DNA of 26,467 nucleotides from an uncultured bacterium (GTDB taxonomy: Bacteria; Verrucomicrobiota; Kiritimatiellia; RFP12; UBA1067): NCBI GenBank assembly GCA_902779075.1, contig CACZAK010000046.1:1-26467 (forward strand). Direction: 5' to 3'. The first letter of the stretch is position 1; each line of letters starts with the position of its first letter. The position numbers were made by a program, and so were the translations under genes. Below the pieces are notes generated by a model. The model was not told the DNA's origin and searched no databases. It saw nothing but the letters and a program-made list of their open reading frames with translations. Positions 8,457 to 16,951 of this stretch are shown here, one piece after another.

Positions 8457-8505
8457 CGTGGGGGCTGGGGATTACCAATGAAACTACAAGCAGACAGGAG
8501 TTATT

Positions 8506-9738
8506 ATGGATGCGTGGAAAACATGGGATAGGTTTTTCAACCGGTTCAGCTGGATAGTGCTGGGCCTGGAGGTCGTATATGTGGTGGTGCGGCTGCTGAT
8601 CTCTGTGGAGACGGCGGCAGGTATTGACCGGTATCTTGGCTGGTTTATGCCGATATTGCTTGCGGGAGCCGTCGGATACATCACGAACTGGCTGGCGCTT
8701 TGGTATCTGTTCAGACCATACGAGTCGCATCTGGGCGGACGCATCCAGGGGATTATTCCGAGGCAGAAACGCGAAATGGCCGTTTCGCTCGGCAACATGG
8801 TCGGGAAGAAACTGCTCAACCCCGATGCGCTCGTCGAGGAGATGAAGGGTGAGGTGCTGGCGTTTGTGAACGACACGCGGCGGATGACTCAGCTCCGCGA
8901 CTGGATTCAACGGTATCTTGTTGAGCATGAAGCCGAGATCGTCGAGTTCGTGTCGCCGTACGTGGAACGTCAGGTCCTTGCCGTCATTGACAGTCTGGCG
9001 ACGGATGATACTTGGTCGAAGATATGGAACGAGGGAATCCTGCCGCGAATCAAAAGCGAGGGATCCCGGCGGTTCATAGTTGAAAAGCTGGTTGAGGCAC
9101 TTCGTGAAAACGCGGGCGGAATCATCGAGGAGGTGCGCGGTGAATTGCGCACCTTCCTGCGGCAGAAACTGAACGAGAAGATCCCGTTTGGCATAGGCGC
9201 GAATGCGATTACGGACTATGTCATGGAAAACTTTGCCGATTATGAGAGCATGAAGGCCAAGCTGGACGGATGGCTGGTGCGCGAGGCAACTCAGACGATG
9301 TTGAGGGAGAAGCTTCTCGCATACGCGGACCAGCTCACTCTGTGGATGAAAGGCGAAGAGGGACAGAAGGTGATGGGCGGAATTATCCGTGAGATGAGGG
9401 TGCGCGGCAAGCGTTACATTGCTACGTATCTCCGCGAGAATGTTCCCGTGCTCATCGACCGTGCATTCGCCTCTGACATGCTGCGCGAAAAGCTTGAGAA
9501 GGGAGTGCTGCCAAAGGTCGGCGTGAAGGTCGCCCAGCTCATCGGCGAGAACAAGCAGGCGATTCTTGACAAGCTCCGGCTTGAACAGCGCGTCACGGAA
9601 GCTGTTGACGGCATGTCCGTCGCGACATTTCACCAGACGCTTGACGAGTTCATGTCCGAAAATCTCTGTGCCGTCCAGGTGCTGGGCTTCGTTCTCGGTG
9701 CAATAGTAGGTTCGCTCCAACTGCTGACACGGATTTGA
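8506..9738 (+). CDS. DUF445 family membrane protein
   Basis: The protein has 410 residues with an AGGAG ribosome site 6 nt before the ATG. A first transmembrane helix (WIVLGLEVVYVVVRLLISV) is followed by the DUF445 signature GYITNWLALWYLFRPYE. The middle is a long amphipathic helical region (about residues 90-380), and a C-terminal hydrophobic segment follows (VLGFVLGAIVGSLQLL). This is the usual DUF445 (YheB-like) layout: a membrane-anchored helical stalk of unknown function. Its TGA lies 2 nt before the ATG of the fused RNA polymerase, so the two are translationally coupled. This neighbour is unexpected and suggests that the polymerase may work near the membrane or that the pair moved together. 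Confidence 0.85.
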   Translation: MDAWKTWDRFFNRFSWIVLGLEVVYVVVRLLISVETAAGIDRYLGWFMPILLAGAVGYITNWLALWYLFRPYESHLGGRIQGIIPRQKREMAVSLGNMVGKKLLNPDALVEEMKGEVLAFVNDTRRMTQLRDWIQRYLVEHEAEIVEFVSPYVERQVLAVIDSLATDDTWSKIWNEGILPRIKSEGSRRFIVEKLVEALRENAGGIIEEVRGELRTFLRQKLNEKIPFGIGANAITDYVMENFADYESMKAKLDGWLVREATQTMLREKLLAYADQLTLWMKGEEGQKVMGGIIREMRVRGKRYIATYLRENVPVLIDRAFASDMLREKLEKGVLPKVGVKVAQLIGENKQAILDKLRLEQRVTEAVDGMSVATFHQTLDEFMSENLCAVQVLGFVLGAIVGSLQLLTRI

Positions 9739-9740
9739 TC

Positions 9741-12700
9741 ATGAATTGGCTGATGTTCAAAGACGACGATGCGGAGACGCTTGAATCGTGGAATAACTCT
9801 GCTACGGAGTGCATCAGGAAAGTGTCGCTGGAGGTGGATGAGATCAGACTCATCCTCCCCGCTGCTGAAGATGCGAAATTCGCGTATGCGAAGAACTTGG
9901 ATCTCACGGGGCGGTTCTGCATATCCTTTACGGACGGCGACACGCAAGAGTTTGACATTCCCCTCCCGTACCATGGCATATTCGTGACGCGCGGCGCCGG
10001 CGCCGAAAACAAGGACGCGCCCCAGCGCCTCATCTGGAGCTCCTGGCTCGGCGAAATGCCGGGTCTGCGTAAGGTGTGCGTGCCCAATGGCAAGGAGCCG
10101 GAGCTCCGTCTGGGGTTGCCGGACGGACGCTTCATCCGCATCGGTGACGAAAAGCTCTCAAAGTCTGACCAGTACGAAATAGCCTTCGCCCGTTGGTGGA
10201 AAAAGATTTCTCCGAACGTCTATGGTACGGTACTAGATTGCTCCGACTTGAAAGAATGGGTGCAGGCGAATCAGGACAAGATAGAAACATTTGATGCCGA
10301 TGACTTGGACCACCGCATGGCGGTGACGTTTCCGGTTTGGCTGCGCAATCGCCTTCTTCGACTCTACTATCGTTTCTTTGTCTTGAAGAATGGAACGCGA
10401 GATAGCTGGAGTGATTTGGCTGCGGAGCTTGTGCCTATTTCGTCGATCGGTGAACGGCGATTCAACGGGTTTGACGTCATCAGGCCGGACAACATCCTCG
10501 AGGCGGCTGGACGCATCTGCGGCATCAAGCGCTTCAAGATGAGCCGAAGCCACGTTGGGTTCCTGCCCGCCGAATTCCGGCAGAACCATCCATCGTTTGA
10601 AGGACGAATCTGCCCAATCGAGAGTCCCGAGTCCGAGATGGTGGGCATCCAGCTGCAGCTGGCGCGCGGGGCGTGGGTGGATGCGACGGGACAGATTAAT
10701 GCGAAGAGCGGCCGCCTCGGCGAGGCGGCCCTACCATCGCGGCCGCCTGTGAGCTGGTGTACGTCGCTGATTCCATTCCTGAACCACAATGACGATGCGC
10801 GTAGCATGATGGGCGCGAAGAACATGCGCCAGGGCGTGCCCGTGAGCGGGGCGGAAGCGCCAAGCGTGAAGTCTGGCGGCGAGGAGGGGCTTGTCGCGTT
10901 CATGCGCCCGCTGGAGCGCGCGGGGTTGTGTCCGACATGCTCGGACGGCGGCGAACTGAAGATCGGACGCGACCTGCTTGTCGCGTACATTCCCTGGTAT
11001 GGCTGGAACCTCGACGACGCGGTCGTGGTGAGCGACGCGATTGTGAACGAAATGGCCGTCACCGAAGAGAAGGACTACGCGCTCGATATCGGTTCGGACT
11101 GGACATGCACCAAGATCCTTGCGCCGGGGGCGTCTCTGTGCGAGGGTACGGCCATTGCGGAGTTCAAGAAAATTGCGAACGGCAAGGAGCAGACCCATGC
11201 GATCCGATACGTTGACGCCGCCCCTGCGAAACTCGTCCAGATCGAATACCCGCCTGAAATCAAGGAGAAGCCTCTCAACCGCGATCCGGGATTCGTAGGA
11301 CGGTTGAAGTACCGCATTGCGCGCACGTTCGCCCTGGAGCCGGGCGACAAGCTGATGGGACGCCACGGCAACAAGGGCGTCGTCTCCAGGGTGTTGCCTG
11401 CGAAGGAAATGCCGAAACTGAAGCTTCCCGATGGCATGACAGTGACGGTTGACATTCTCTTGAACCCGCATGGCGTCCTCTCGCGCATGAACCCCGGCCA
11501 GCTGCTGGAGACGCATCTGGGATGGCTGTTCCACAACGGAAAGACAGATGCAGACGTGCTGAAGGACGGGGCCATCGGACCGGCAGGTGCGCCGTGTTGC
11601 GGCGCGCTTGACCACAAAAAGGTCCAGCGTCTGCTCAAGGAGACGGGACTCGATGAATGCGGCAAGGCGCATCTTCACTGGACGCTGCCCGACGGACGCA
11701 AGGTGACGACGGCATCGCCCATCGTGGTGGGGTATCAGCATTTCTTCCGCCTCCACCACATCCCCGCGTTGAAGGCGCAGGCGCGCCGCGGCGGAAAGGA
11801 CGCGTTGTATTCCTGCGCCACGGGACAGGCCGCGCACGGGCGGCTCATTGGCGGCGGACAGCGCGTCGGCGAGATGGAGATGTGGGCCCTTTCCGCCTAT
11901 CCAGGATCGGAACCGATCATCGCGGACCTTCTTCGCAACTCCGATGCCGTCGCCGTCAAGGGGGCGGGGAAGCCCGTCCTTGACCAGACAGGATTCTCCC
12001 AAGTCCTGTCCGCCCACCTTGCGGCCATGCTGATCAAGATGGATGTCAGCGCGAAGAAGAAGACCGTGTCGTTTTCGCGGATGTCGGATAACGAATTGCT
12101 CAAACGGATCGGTCTCAATGAGGAGCAGAATCGCAAGGGACGGACAATCGGAAAGGCGTCTGCGGTGGCGGTCCATTCGGCACAGTTCCGCTGCCCGAAG
12201 GATTCCGCACGGCTTGCGTTCGGTGGAATGCGTTTTACGTGGAATGGGGGCGACAAGCGGAATACGCTGAGCCTTGCGTCGTTGCTGTCACTTTTTGGCG
12301 TAACGATCAAGGGACCGCTGGAAGAAAGCAATGGCAATTATTGGATGCGCGTTTCGGGTGCCTGCAACGGGCGAGACGCCCGTTGTCCCAGTCGGGAGGA
12401 TTGCCTAGAGGTACTGCCGCTTTGGGGAACAAAAGGGGGCTCGGCCACAACTTTGTCGTTGGAGGTGAAGACTTCTGCACTTGGCATTGACGGCGTGGGC
12501 GATGTGCGTTGTTTCATCAAAAGGAAGGTGAATGCGGGCGAGGTACTTCGGAGGATGTGCCTCAAGACGTCGGACAAGCAGGCGGAAAGCATCGGAGACG
12601 CGCTCGTGCTGTGTCCGTGCGAATTGTGTAGTGCGAGTAAGCCGGGCGAGCGGTTCCTTCTCAAGGCTGCAAATGAGCAAAACGAGATGGCCGAAGGAGG

Positions 12701-14648
12701 CGTGTGCGATCCGGCGATGTTCGGTTCGCTTAACGAGGCATTCGTGTGCGCTGAAGAAGAAAAGTGGGGCGTGATCGAATTGCCGGAGCCGATCGACTAT
12801 CCCGCGAAAGCGTTGACGGGCAAGAACTTGCACGACCAGCCGAAGTTGCGCTACGTACCCGTCCTGCCGATCAGGTACCGCGTGGGATACGAAGGCGAGG
12901 TAGATCCGTTCGGGTACGGGGAGATTGTCGCCGCGTGCGACCGGTATGCCAAGGCGAAGGAAGAAGACAAGGCGAAGGCGTTGACGCAGATCGAGAAGGC
13001 TGTCGCGACCGTGTTTCAGGTTTTGCGTGATGCGTGCTGCGGGAAACACGGGCTCGTGAGGCGGGAGGGACTAGGGCGGCGCGTGGACCGTTCGTGTCGT
13101 ATGGTGATCACGCCGGGGCCGGATCTCGCGTTCGACGAGGTCGGCGTTCCGGCGTCCATCCTCTGGGAGCTTCTGGCGGACCGCGTCACCGATGAGCGGA
13201 TCAAGGTCGAAGGGAAGCCACAGAGCGTGGACCTGCGCGTGACGGCGCATGGTGTGACGGCAGCGGGGTTCGGCTGGCGCTCGCCTAAGAAAAACTCGAA
13301 AAAACGGCTCACAGAGAAATGGGATGCGCTGAAGGAGTACCTGGAAAAACATCCGCTTTGGATGCTCATGAACCGTCAGCCGTCTCTTCACAAATACAGC
13401 ATGCAGGCCTTCAAGGTAAAGGTCCTGAAGCCCGCAGACGGCGAGGTGTTCCGTTTGCAGCCGCTTTCATGCAAGGGGTTCGGGGCCGATTTTGACGGCG
13501 ACGAGATGGCTGGTTACCTGCCGCTTTCCGACGCTGCACAGGAGGCGCTGCCGCGTCTGGCGCCGTCCGCGAATCTCTTTTCGGCGGGGAACGGACAGAT
13601 CACCCCGAATTACGACCGAGACTTCGTGATGGGCGCATATCTCGTCTGCGCGCGCGATTCCGGTGCCGCGAAGAAGCGATTGGAAGAGCATTGTAAACAG
13701 GGCGAAGCCGAATCCGTCTTGAAGGATGCGCGTGCGGCGTTCGCGAAATGTACGGAAGAGGGCGTCTCGTTCGGTTACTACGACCTTGTGGTGTATGACG
13801 TGAAAAACGGTTTCGCGGCGGATATGGTCAACTCAGGGGCAAATGGTGCAAAGCAGATCAAACAGTTCACGAATCCTCGCGGTCTACTTGCGACCGGCAA
13901 GCTGGGGTTTGTGCCGTCCGAAGAGGTGAAACGGAAATTCGATATTCAGGGCTCGCTCGTCGGCGGCATGTCGTGGGAGGACATCTTCTGGTCGTCGTTC
14001 AACGCTCGCGCTTCGATGTGCGACAAGAAGCTCAACACCGGCAAGGCGGGCGATCTCACGCGTTGTCTTGTCTATGCCCTGCGTCCAGTGACGATTACGT
14101 GCAAGAAGTGCAAGACACCGGATGGCGGCAAGCGTTCGATACTCAACTGTGGTTGCGAAACTGGCATCTGCGCGGCGTGCTACGGGGCTTTGTCGGACGG
14201 CACTTTGCCAGAAGTTGGGTACCCGGCGGGATTGATCGCCGCGCAGTCGATCGGCGAACGCGGCACGCAACTTTCGATGAAGAGCGCCCATGCGGGGAAG
14301 AGCCAAGTGGACATCGAGTTCGTGCGCGCGCTCATCCTGAGCGGTAAGAAGGCTAAAACATACGACGAATTCTACAAATGTCTGTGCGGGGAGGACGGCG
14401 CGATAACTCCGTACCGTGATCTGGATCCGCGGCATGTCCAGCTCTTGTGGCGCGTTCTCGCTGATTGCGGGACGAAATCCCTCAACGGTGCGTTGAAGAA
14501 AGTGGACGAAGGCAAGGACATGGAATCGGTCGCGCGCCGTGCAAACAAGGAGACGATCTTGAAATTACTGAGTGGCGAAATGCGGGACATCCCGCTGTCC
14601 TCGCCGTCGGCGCAGGTGATGTTCAACAGTTTTGCAGCGGGAGCGTGA
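9741..14648 (+). CDS. Single-chain compact RNA polymerase: beta fused to beta'
   Basis: The protein has 1635 residues and carries both large-subunit cores in one chain. Beta part: GRICPIESPESEMVGIQ (C291), SLIPFLNHNDDARSMMG (from 342), YIPWYGWNLDDAVVVSD (about 416), GDKLMGRHGNKG (535-546), HGVLSRMNPGQLLETHLG, GGQRVGEMEMWAL (705-717). Beta' part: EGGVCDPAMFG, KWGVIELPEPIDYPAK, LGRRVDRSCRMVITPGP (about 1112), MNRQPSLHKYSMQAF (from 1210), catalytic ADFDGDEM (D1250, D1252, D1254), a zinc cluster (C1454, C1457, C1470 or C1472, C1477, C1480) and AAQSIGERGTQLSMKSAH (1500 onward, trigger-loop His kept). All catalytic features are present, so it is probably active. Bacterial beta plus beta' is normally about 2700 residues, so beta lobes, flap and beta' insertions are strongly reduced. 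No alpha or omega is nearby. It sits 2 nt after DUF445 and 2 nt before the acidic protein. Two 21-bp palindromes interrupt it. The ATG at 9741 was chosen; a TTG at 9735 adds two residues. Confidence 0.92.
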   Translation: MNWLMFKDDDAETLESWNNSATECIRKVSLEVDEIRLILPAAEDAKFAYAKNLDLTGRFCISFTDGDTQEFDIPLPYHGIFVTRGAGAENKDAPQRLIWSSWLGEMPGLRKVCVPNGKEPELRLGLPDGRFIRIGDEKLSKSDQYEIAFARWWKKISPNVYGTVLDCSDLKEWVQANQDKIETFDADDLDHRMAVTFPVWLRNRLLRLYYRFFVLKNGTRDSWSDLAAELVPISSIGERRFNGFDVIRPDNILEAAGRICGIKRFKMSRSHVGFLPAEFRQNHPSFEGRICPIESPESEMVGIQLQLARGAWVDATGQINAKSGRLGEAALPSRPPVSWCTSLIPFLNHNDDARSMMGAKNMRQGVPVSGAEAPSVKSGGEEGLVAFMRPLERAGLCPTCSDGGELKIGRDLLVAYIPWYGWNLDDAVVVSDAIVNEMAVTEEKDYALDIGSDWTCTKILAPGASLCEGTAIAEFKKIANGKEQTHAIRYVDAAPAKLVQIEYPPEIKEKPLNRDPGFVGRLKYRIARTFALEPGDKLMGRHGNKGVVSRVLPAKEMPKLKLPDGMTVTVDILLNPHGVLSRMNPGQLLETHLGWLFHNGKTDADVLKDGAIGPAGAPCCGALDHKKVQRLLKETGLDECGKAHLHWTLPDGRKVTTASPIVVGYQHFFRLHHIPALKAQARRGGKDALYSCATGQAAHGRLIGGGQRVGEMEMWALSAYPGSEPIIADLLRNSDAVAVKGAGKPVLDQTGFSQVLSAHLAAMLIKMDVSAKKKTVSFSRMSDNELLKRIGLNEEQNRKGRTIGKASAVAVHSAQFRCPKDSARLAFGGMRFTWNGGDKRNTLSLASLLSLFGVTIKGPLEESNGNYWMRVSGACNGRDARCPSREDCLEVLPLWGTKGGSATTLSLEVKTSALGIDGVGDVRCFIKRKVNAGEVLRRMCLKTSDKQAESIGDALVLCPCELCSASKPGERFLLKAANEQNEMAEGGVCDPAMFGSLNEAFVCAEEEKWGVIELPEPIDYPAKALTGKNLHDQPKLRYVPVLPIRYRVGYEGEVDPFGYGEIVAACDRYAKAKEEDKAKALTQIEKAVATVFQVLRDACCGKHGLVRREGLGRRVDRSCRMVITPGPDLAFDEVGVPASILWELLADRVTDERIKVEGKPQSVDLRVTAHGVTAAGFGWRSPKKNSKKRLTEKWDALKEYLEKHPLWMLMNRQPSLHKYSMQAFKVKVLKPADGEVFRLQPLSCKGFGADFDGDEMAGYLPLSDAAQEALPRLAPSANLFSAGNGQITPNYDRDFVMGAYLVCARDSGAAKKRLEEHCKQGEAESVLKDARAAFAKCTEEGVSFGYYDLVVYDVKNGFAADMVNSGANGAKQIKQFTNPRGLLATGKLGFVPSEEVKRKFDIQGSLVGGMSWEDIFWSSFNARASMCDKKLNTGKAGDLTRCLVYALRPVTITCKKCKTPDGGKRSILNCGCETGICAACYGALSDGTLPEVGYPAGLIAAQSIGERGTQLSMKSAHAGKSQVDIEFVRALILSGKKAKTYDEFYKCLCGEDGAITPYRDLDPRHVQLLWRVLADCGTKSLNGALKKVDEGKDMESVARRANKETILKLLSGEMRDIPLSSPSAQVMFNSFAAGA
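10710..10735 (-). repeat. GGTAG-headed palindromic element inside the RNA polymerase gene
   Basis: Arms GGCCGCCTC and GAGGCGGCC around a 3-nt loop are followed by CTACC, so the element lies in reverse orientation. It encodes the odd stretch SGRLGEAALPS between two conserved beta blocks (about residues 323-333), keeping the frame open. Confidence 0.85.
12365..12385. repeat. Perfect 9-3-9 palindrome in the beta-beta' junction
   Basis: Arms CAACGGGCG and CGCCCGTTG around AGA have the same 21-bp architecture as the GGTAG elements but no GGTAG head. It encodes NGRDARC (about residues 876-882), in the stretch between the last clear beta motif and the first beta' motif. Confidence 0.8.
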
Positions 14649-14650
14649 CC

Positions 14651-15412
14651 ATGGCTTTAGGTTTTGGATTGCAGATGGCGACAATCGTGCAGCCGTCTAA
14701 TCGAATGGATGTCTCCACCAGACATGAGCAGGAAGCCAAGGTTGAACTGTCCACACGGATACAGGCATCGACGTTTTTGCGCGCGGATTGTGCCACTCAA
14801 GTACAGATTTTGCAGGCGATGATCGCCAGTTTCCAGATCGTTGTCGAGACTGACGTGGAAGAAGAAGTTTTTACTGAAATTGCGGATGCTGCCGAGGAGG
14901 ATTACGACTCGGAGGTGGATTTCATTGATGACGACGAAATCCGGGATGAGGACGATTCTTCTGGCGCGTATGCGGCACCGAACGGCGAGGAGGCATCACC
15001 GCTAGATTCCATTCTGCGTGGCTACGAGATCAGGATTGTCGAGACGGCATCGGGGCGATGGGCGTGTATTCCGCCCCGCAACCCGCTGTTGGGATATCGC
15101 CCCAATGGTTTTGATTCGGAGGCACACAAGATTCTTGAAGCCGTTCGCAAGCAGTTTGCGTTCTACGAGGCTGTGGCGAAGTGGCTGCAGAGTGAAGGGA
15201 ATGAGGTTCTTGAAAGTCCGGCGGCGTTTAGAGCGAATCACAAAAAAATGACGCAGACGGACTTTGTCATGACCGATTTCTGCGCCAACTTTCGTTCTAA
15301 GAAGGCAGAAACGTCGAAAAAGGCAGACACGGGGAATATCCACGCCTATTGCAAGAATTGTCGTCTGTCATGGGGATACGCTTCGCTATCTTTGGCCAGC
15401 GTTTTCACCTAA
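14651..15412 (+). CDS. Acidic protein of the RNA polymerase operon, possibly sigma54-like
   Basis: The protein has 253 residues, starting 2 nt after the polymerase stop with a GGGAG ribosome site. Three zones are visible: an N-terminal helical region opening MALGFGLQMATIVQPS, a strongly acidic zone (about residues 75-105, EEDYDSEVDFIDDDEIRDED), and a mixed C-terminal half. By eye the order resembles sigma54: a short LQ-type N-terminal region, an acidic linker, then YEIRIVETASGRWACIPP and EAHKILEAVRKQFAFYEAVA, which line up loosely with the strand-turn-strand and aKWLIksL...TLL..v segments of RpoN's core-binding domain. The RpoN box is absent and the end carries cysteines (C-x2-C near the C-terminus). 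This match is weak and could be chance. It could instead be a polymerase accessory factor of delta-like acidic character. The tight coupling makes a direct role with the polymerase likely. Confidence 0.5.
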   Translation: MALGFGLQMATIVQPSNRMDVSTRHEQEAKVELSTRIQASTFLRADCATQVQILQAMIASFQIVVETDVEEEVFTEIADAAEEDYDSEVDFIDDDEIRDEDDSSGAYAAPNGEEASPLDSILRGYEIRIVETASGRWACIPPRNPLLGYRPNGFDSEAHKILEAVRKQFAFYEAVAKWLQSEGNEVLESPAAFRANHKKMTQTDFVMTDFCANFRSKKAETSKKADTGNIHAYCKNCRLSWGYASLSLASVFT

Positions 15413-15440
15413 GAACCAGTTACAAAACCTTTCTTGTTTT

Positions 15441-15777
15441 CGCTGTTGGGAGCTTGGGAGTTTAGGAGATTGGGAGACTTGTAGTAAACCAAAATTCCTC
15501 TTTTCGATTTTCCCGCCATGTTGTATCTCACGCAGAGGCGCGGAGAGGCGGAGTTCGCAGGGTTTATCCCTATTGCTTGGGTACATATTAGTGTTCACCA
15601 ATTGTTTGAAAGATCTTTACGAGATTCTTCTTGTCATGGTTTTCATTTCTGTCGGATTTCTGAACTTTCTCTGCGCTCTCCGCCTCTCTGCACCTCTGCG
15701 TGAGAATTTCTCTGAGGATTTTAGGGTAAAACTTCAAAAGTCTCAATAACTCCAAGACTCCAAAACTCCCATTAGCG
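15441..15777. repeat. Nested inverted-repeat element (purine-rich outer arms, CTCTGCG inner arms)
   Basis: This is the gene-free stretch between 15412 and 15865. The outer arms at about 15441-15490 and 15729-15777 are inverted copies of a TTGGGAG-type purine array with a 7-9 nt period (roughly 70% match). The inner arms at 15526-15560 and 15671-15705 match at 31 of 35 positions and carry the TCTCACGCAGAGG motif, a kind of dispersed repeat common in environmental bacteria. No transposase or open gene is present, so it resembles a non-autonomous repeat element. The end motif TAGCGAAAGCAA (15773-15784) recurs at 21571-21582 (reverse) and 21880-21891. Confidence 0.8.
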
Positions 15778-15864
15778 AAAGCAATAAACTTATTCAAAAA
15801 AAATTCAGAAAACTTGAAAGATATTGCTGCGCATACGGTTTCTGTTTATGGAGATTATAAAGCC

Positions 15865-16950
15865 ATGGCAGTAAAAACAGAAAAAATCGACATGAATTCG
15901 CGGATCGGCGATCGTTTTGAGCCGATTCCCATTACACCTCGCCGTATGGTGGAGGTTCTGGACTGCGACGATGAGAAGATCAAAGGTCTTTCCATCGGGC
16001 AGACAACTTACAAACTGAGCGACCGGTTCTACAAGACCCTTGCCGCCGAACTGGGAATTCCCTTTGGCGTGTTCGGATTCTTCACACCGCTGGAGGTGAT
16101 GACGCGCGCGGCCGAGAAAGAGCCCGATCTGGCGCTCCGCGTGACGGTCGATACGGAACGGAACCAGGCGCTGGGTCTGACGCAGGACAAGGGGCTGCCC
16201 ATGCCCGTGAAGTTCATCGAGGGCGTCCTGCATGAGGACCGCCGCCTGCAGGAGGTCGAATACGGCAACGGCATGCTGAGCGCGATGCTCGACCTCGATG
16301 ACCCGTGGGACGTGCCGAACGACAGTACCTACCACGTGCGCGTGCGTTGTCGCGTACCCGTGGACGGCGTGGGCATGCCCGACATGAGTCTCGCCACATG
16401 GCGGCAGATTTGCTCGAACGGCGCAGTGGCGGAGGCGCCGCTGTTCCGCACGAAGATGGAAATCAAGGACAACAGCGGCGAGCATTTCCGTCGCCTGCTG
16501 GCGTCCTTCAGCAACCCGTCCGGCGTCGAGATGCTGCAGGAACGCATGTGCACCGCGGCCGGCACGAAGGCGTCGGTGGGCGAGGTCTTGCTGCTGGATG
16601 GGCTGATCCGCCGTTCGGTGGCGAACACGCGCAACCAGATGCTCCTCCGCGAGCGGCTGAACGAAATCGCCGATAACCCGTGCGTACGCTACGGCGTGAC
16701 GGACCTCACGAACATCGGACAGAAGAAGCGTCCGCTCCTGCCCGTGGGGTGCAGCGTGGCCGACCTCCTCAACTTCGCCTCCGAGCTCGCCTCGCACCAT
16801 GCGGAGCTGCTCAAGCCCGAATCCACGCTCCATTCCTTCGCGGGGACGGTGCTGTCCAAAGACTTCGACCTCGAGGACCTCTATCCGAACGCGGTCCGGA
16901 CCAGCAACTTCTACCTCGGAGGCATCAACTTCTCGCAGGAGGCCGCGTAA
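15865..16950 (+). CDS. DUF932-like phage/plasmid-type protein
   Basis: The protein has 361 residues. The centre (SLATWRQICSNGAVAEAPLFRTKMEI) resembles the CxNG block of DUF932 proteins, which occur on phages, plasmids and genomic islands and whose role is not established. No catalytic motif, signal peptide or membrane segment is visible. The ATG at 15865 has a GGAG 11 nt upstream; a TTG at 15814 would add 17 residues that lie in the repeat element. The helicase gene starts 2 nt after its stop, so the two are co-translated. Base composition is GC-rich like its neighbours, in contrast to the AT-rich repeat just upstream. Confidence 0.6.
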   Translation: MAVKTEKIDMNSRIGDRFEPIPITPRRMVEVLDCDDEKIKGLSIGQTTYKLSDRFYKTLAAELGIPFGVFGFFTPLEVMTRAAEKEPDLALRVTVDTERNQALGLTQDKGLPMPVKFIEGVLHEDRRLQEVEYGNGMLSAMLDLDDPWDVPNDSTYHVRVRCRVPVDGVGMPDMSLATWRQICSNGAVAEAPLFRTKMEIKDNSGEHFRRLLASFSNPSGVEMLQERMCTAAGTKASVGEVLLLDGLIRRSVANTRNQMLLRERLNEIADNPCVRYGVTDLTNIGQKKRPLLPVGCSVADLLNFASELASHHAELLKPESTLHSFAGTVLSKDFDLEDLYPNAVRTSNFYLGGINFSQEAA

Positions 16951-16951
16951 G

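Noticed and set aside
10731..12176. Long open frame of 481 codons on the minus strand
   Set aside because: It lies wholly antisense to conserved polymerase motifs and has Arg/His-rich low-quality composition, as expected from GC-rich third positions.
9741..14648. Reading the polymerase as a T7-like single-subunit or YonO-like enzyme
   Set aside because: It has both beta and beta' motif series, including GDK...GRHGNKG and DFDGD with bridge and trigger regions, so it is of the multisubunit type in one chain.
15441..15777. CRISPR array or tRNA in the gene-free repeat region
   Set aside because: The repeats are inverted and degenerate with no regular spacers, and no cloverleaf can be drawn.
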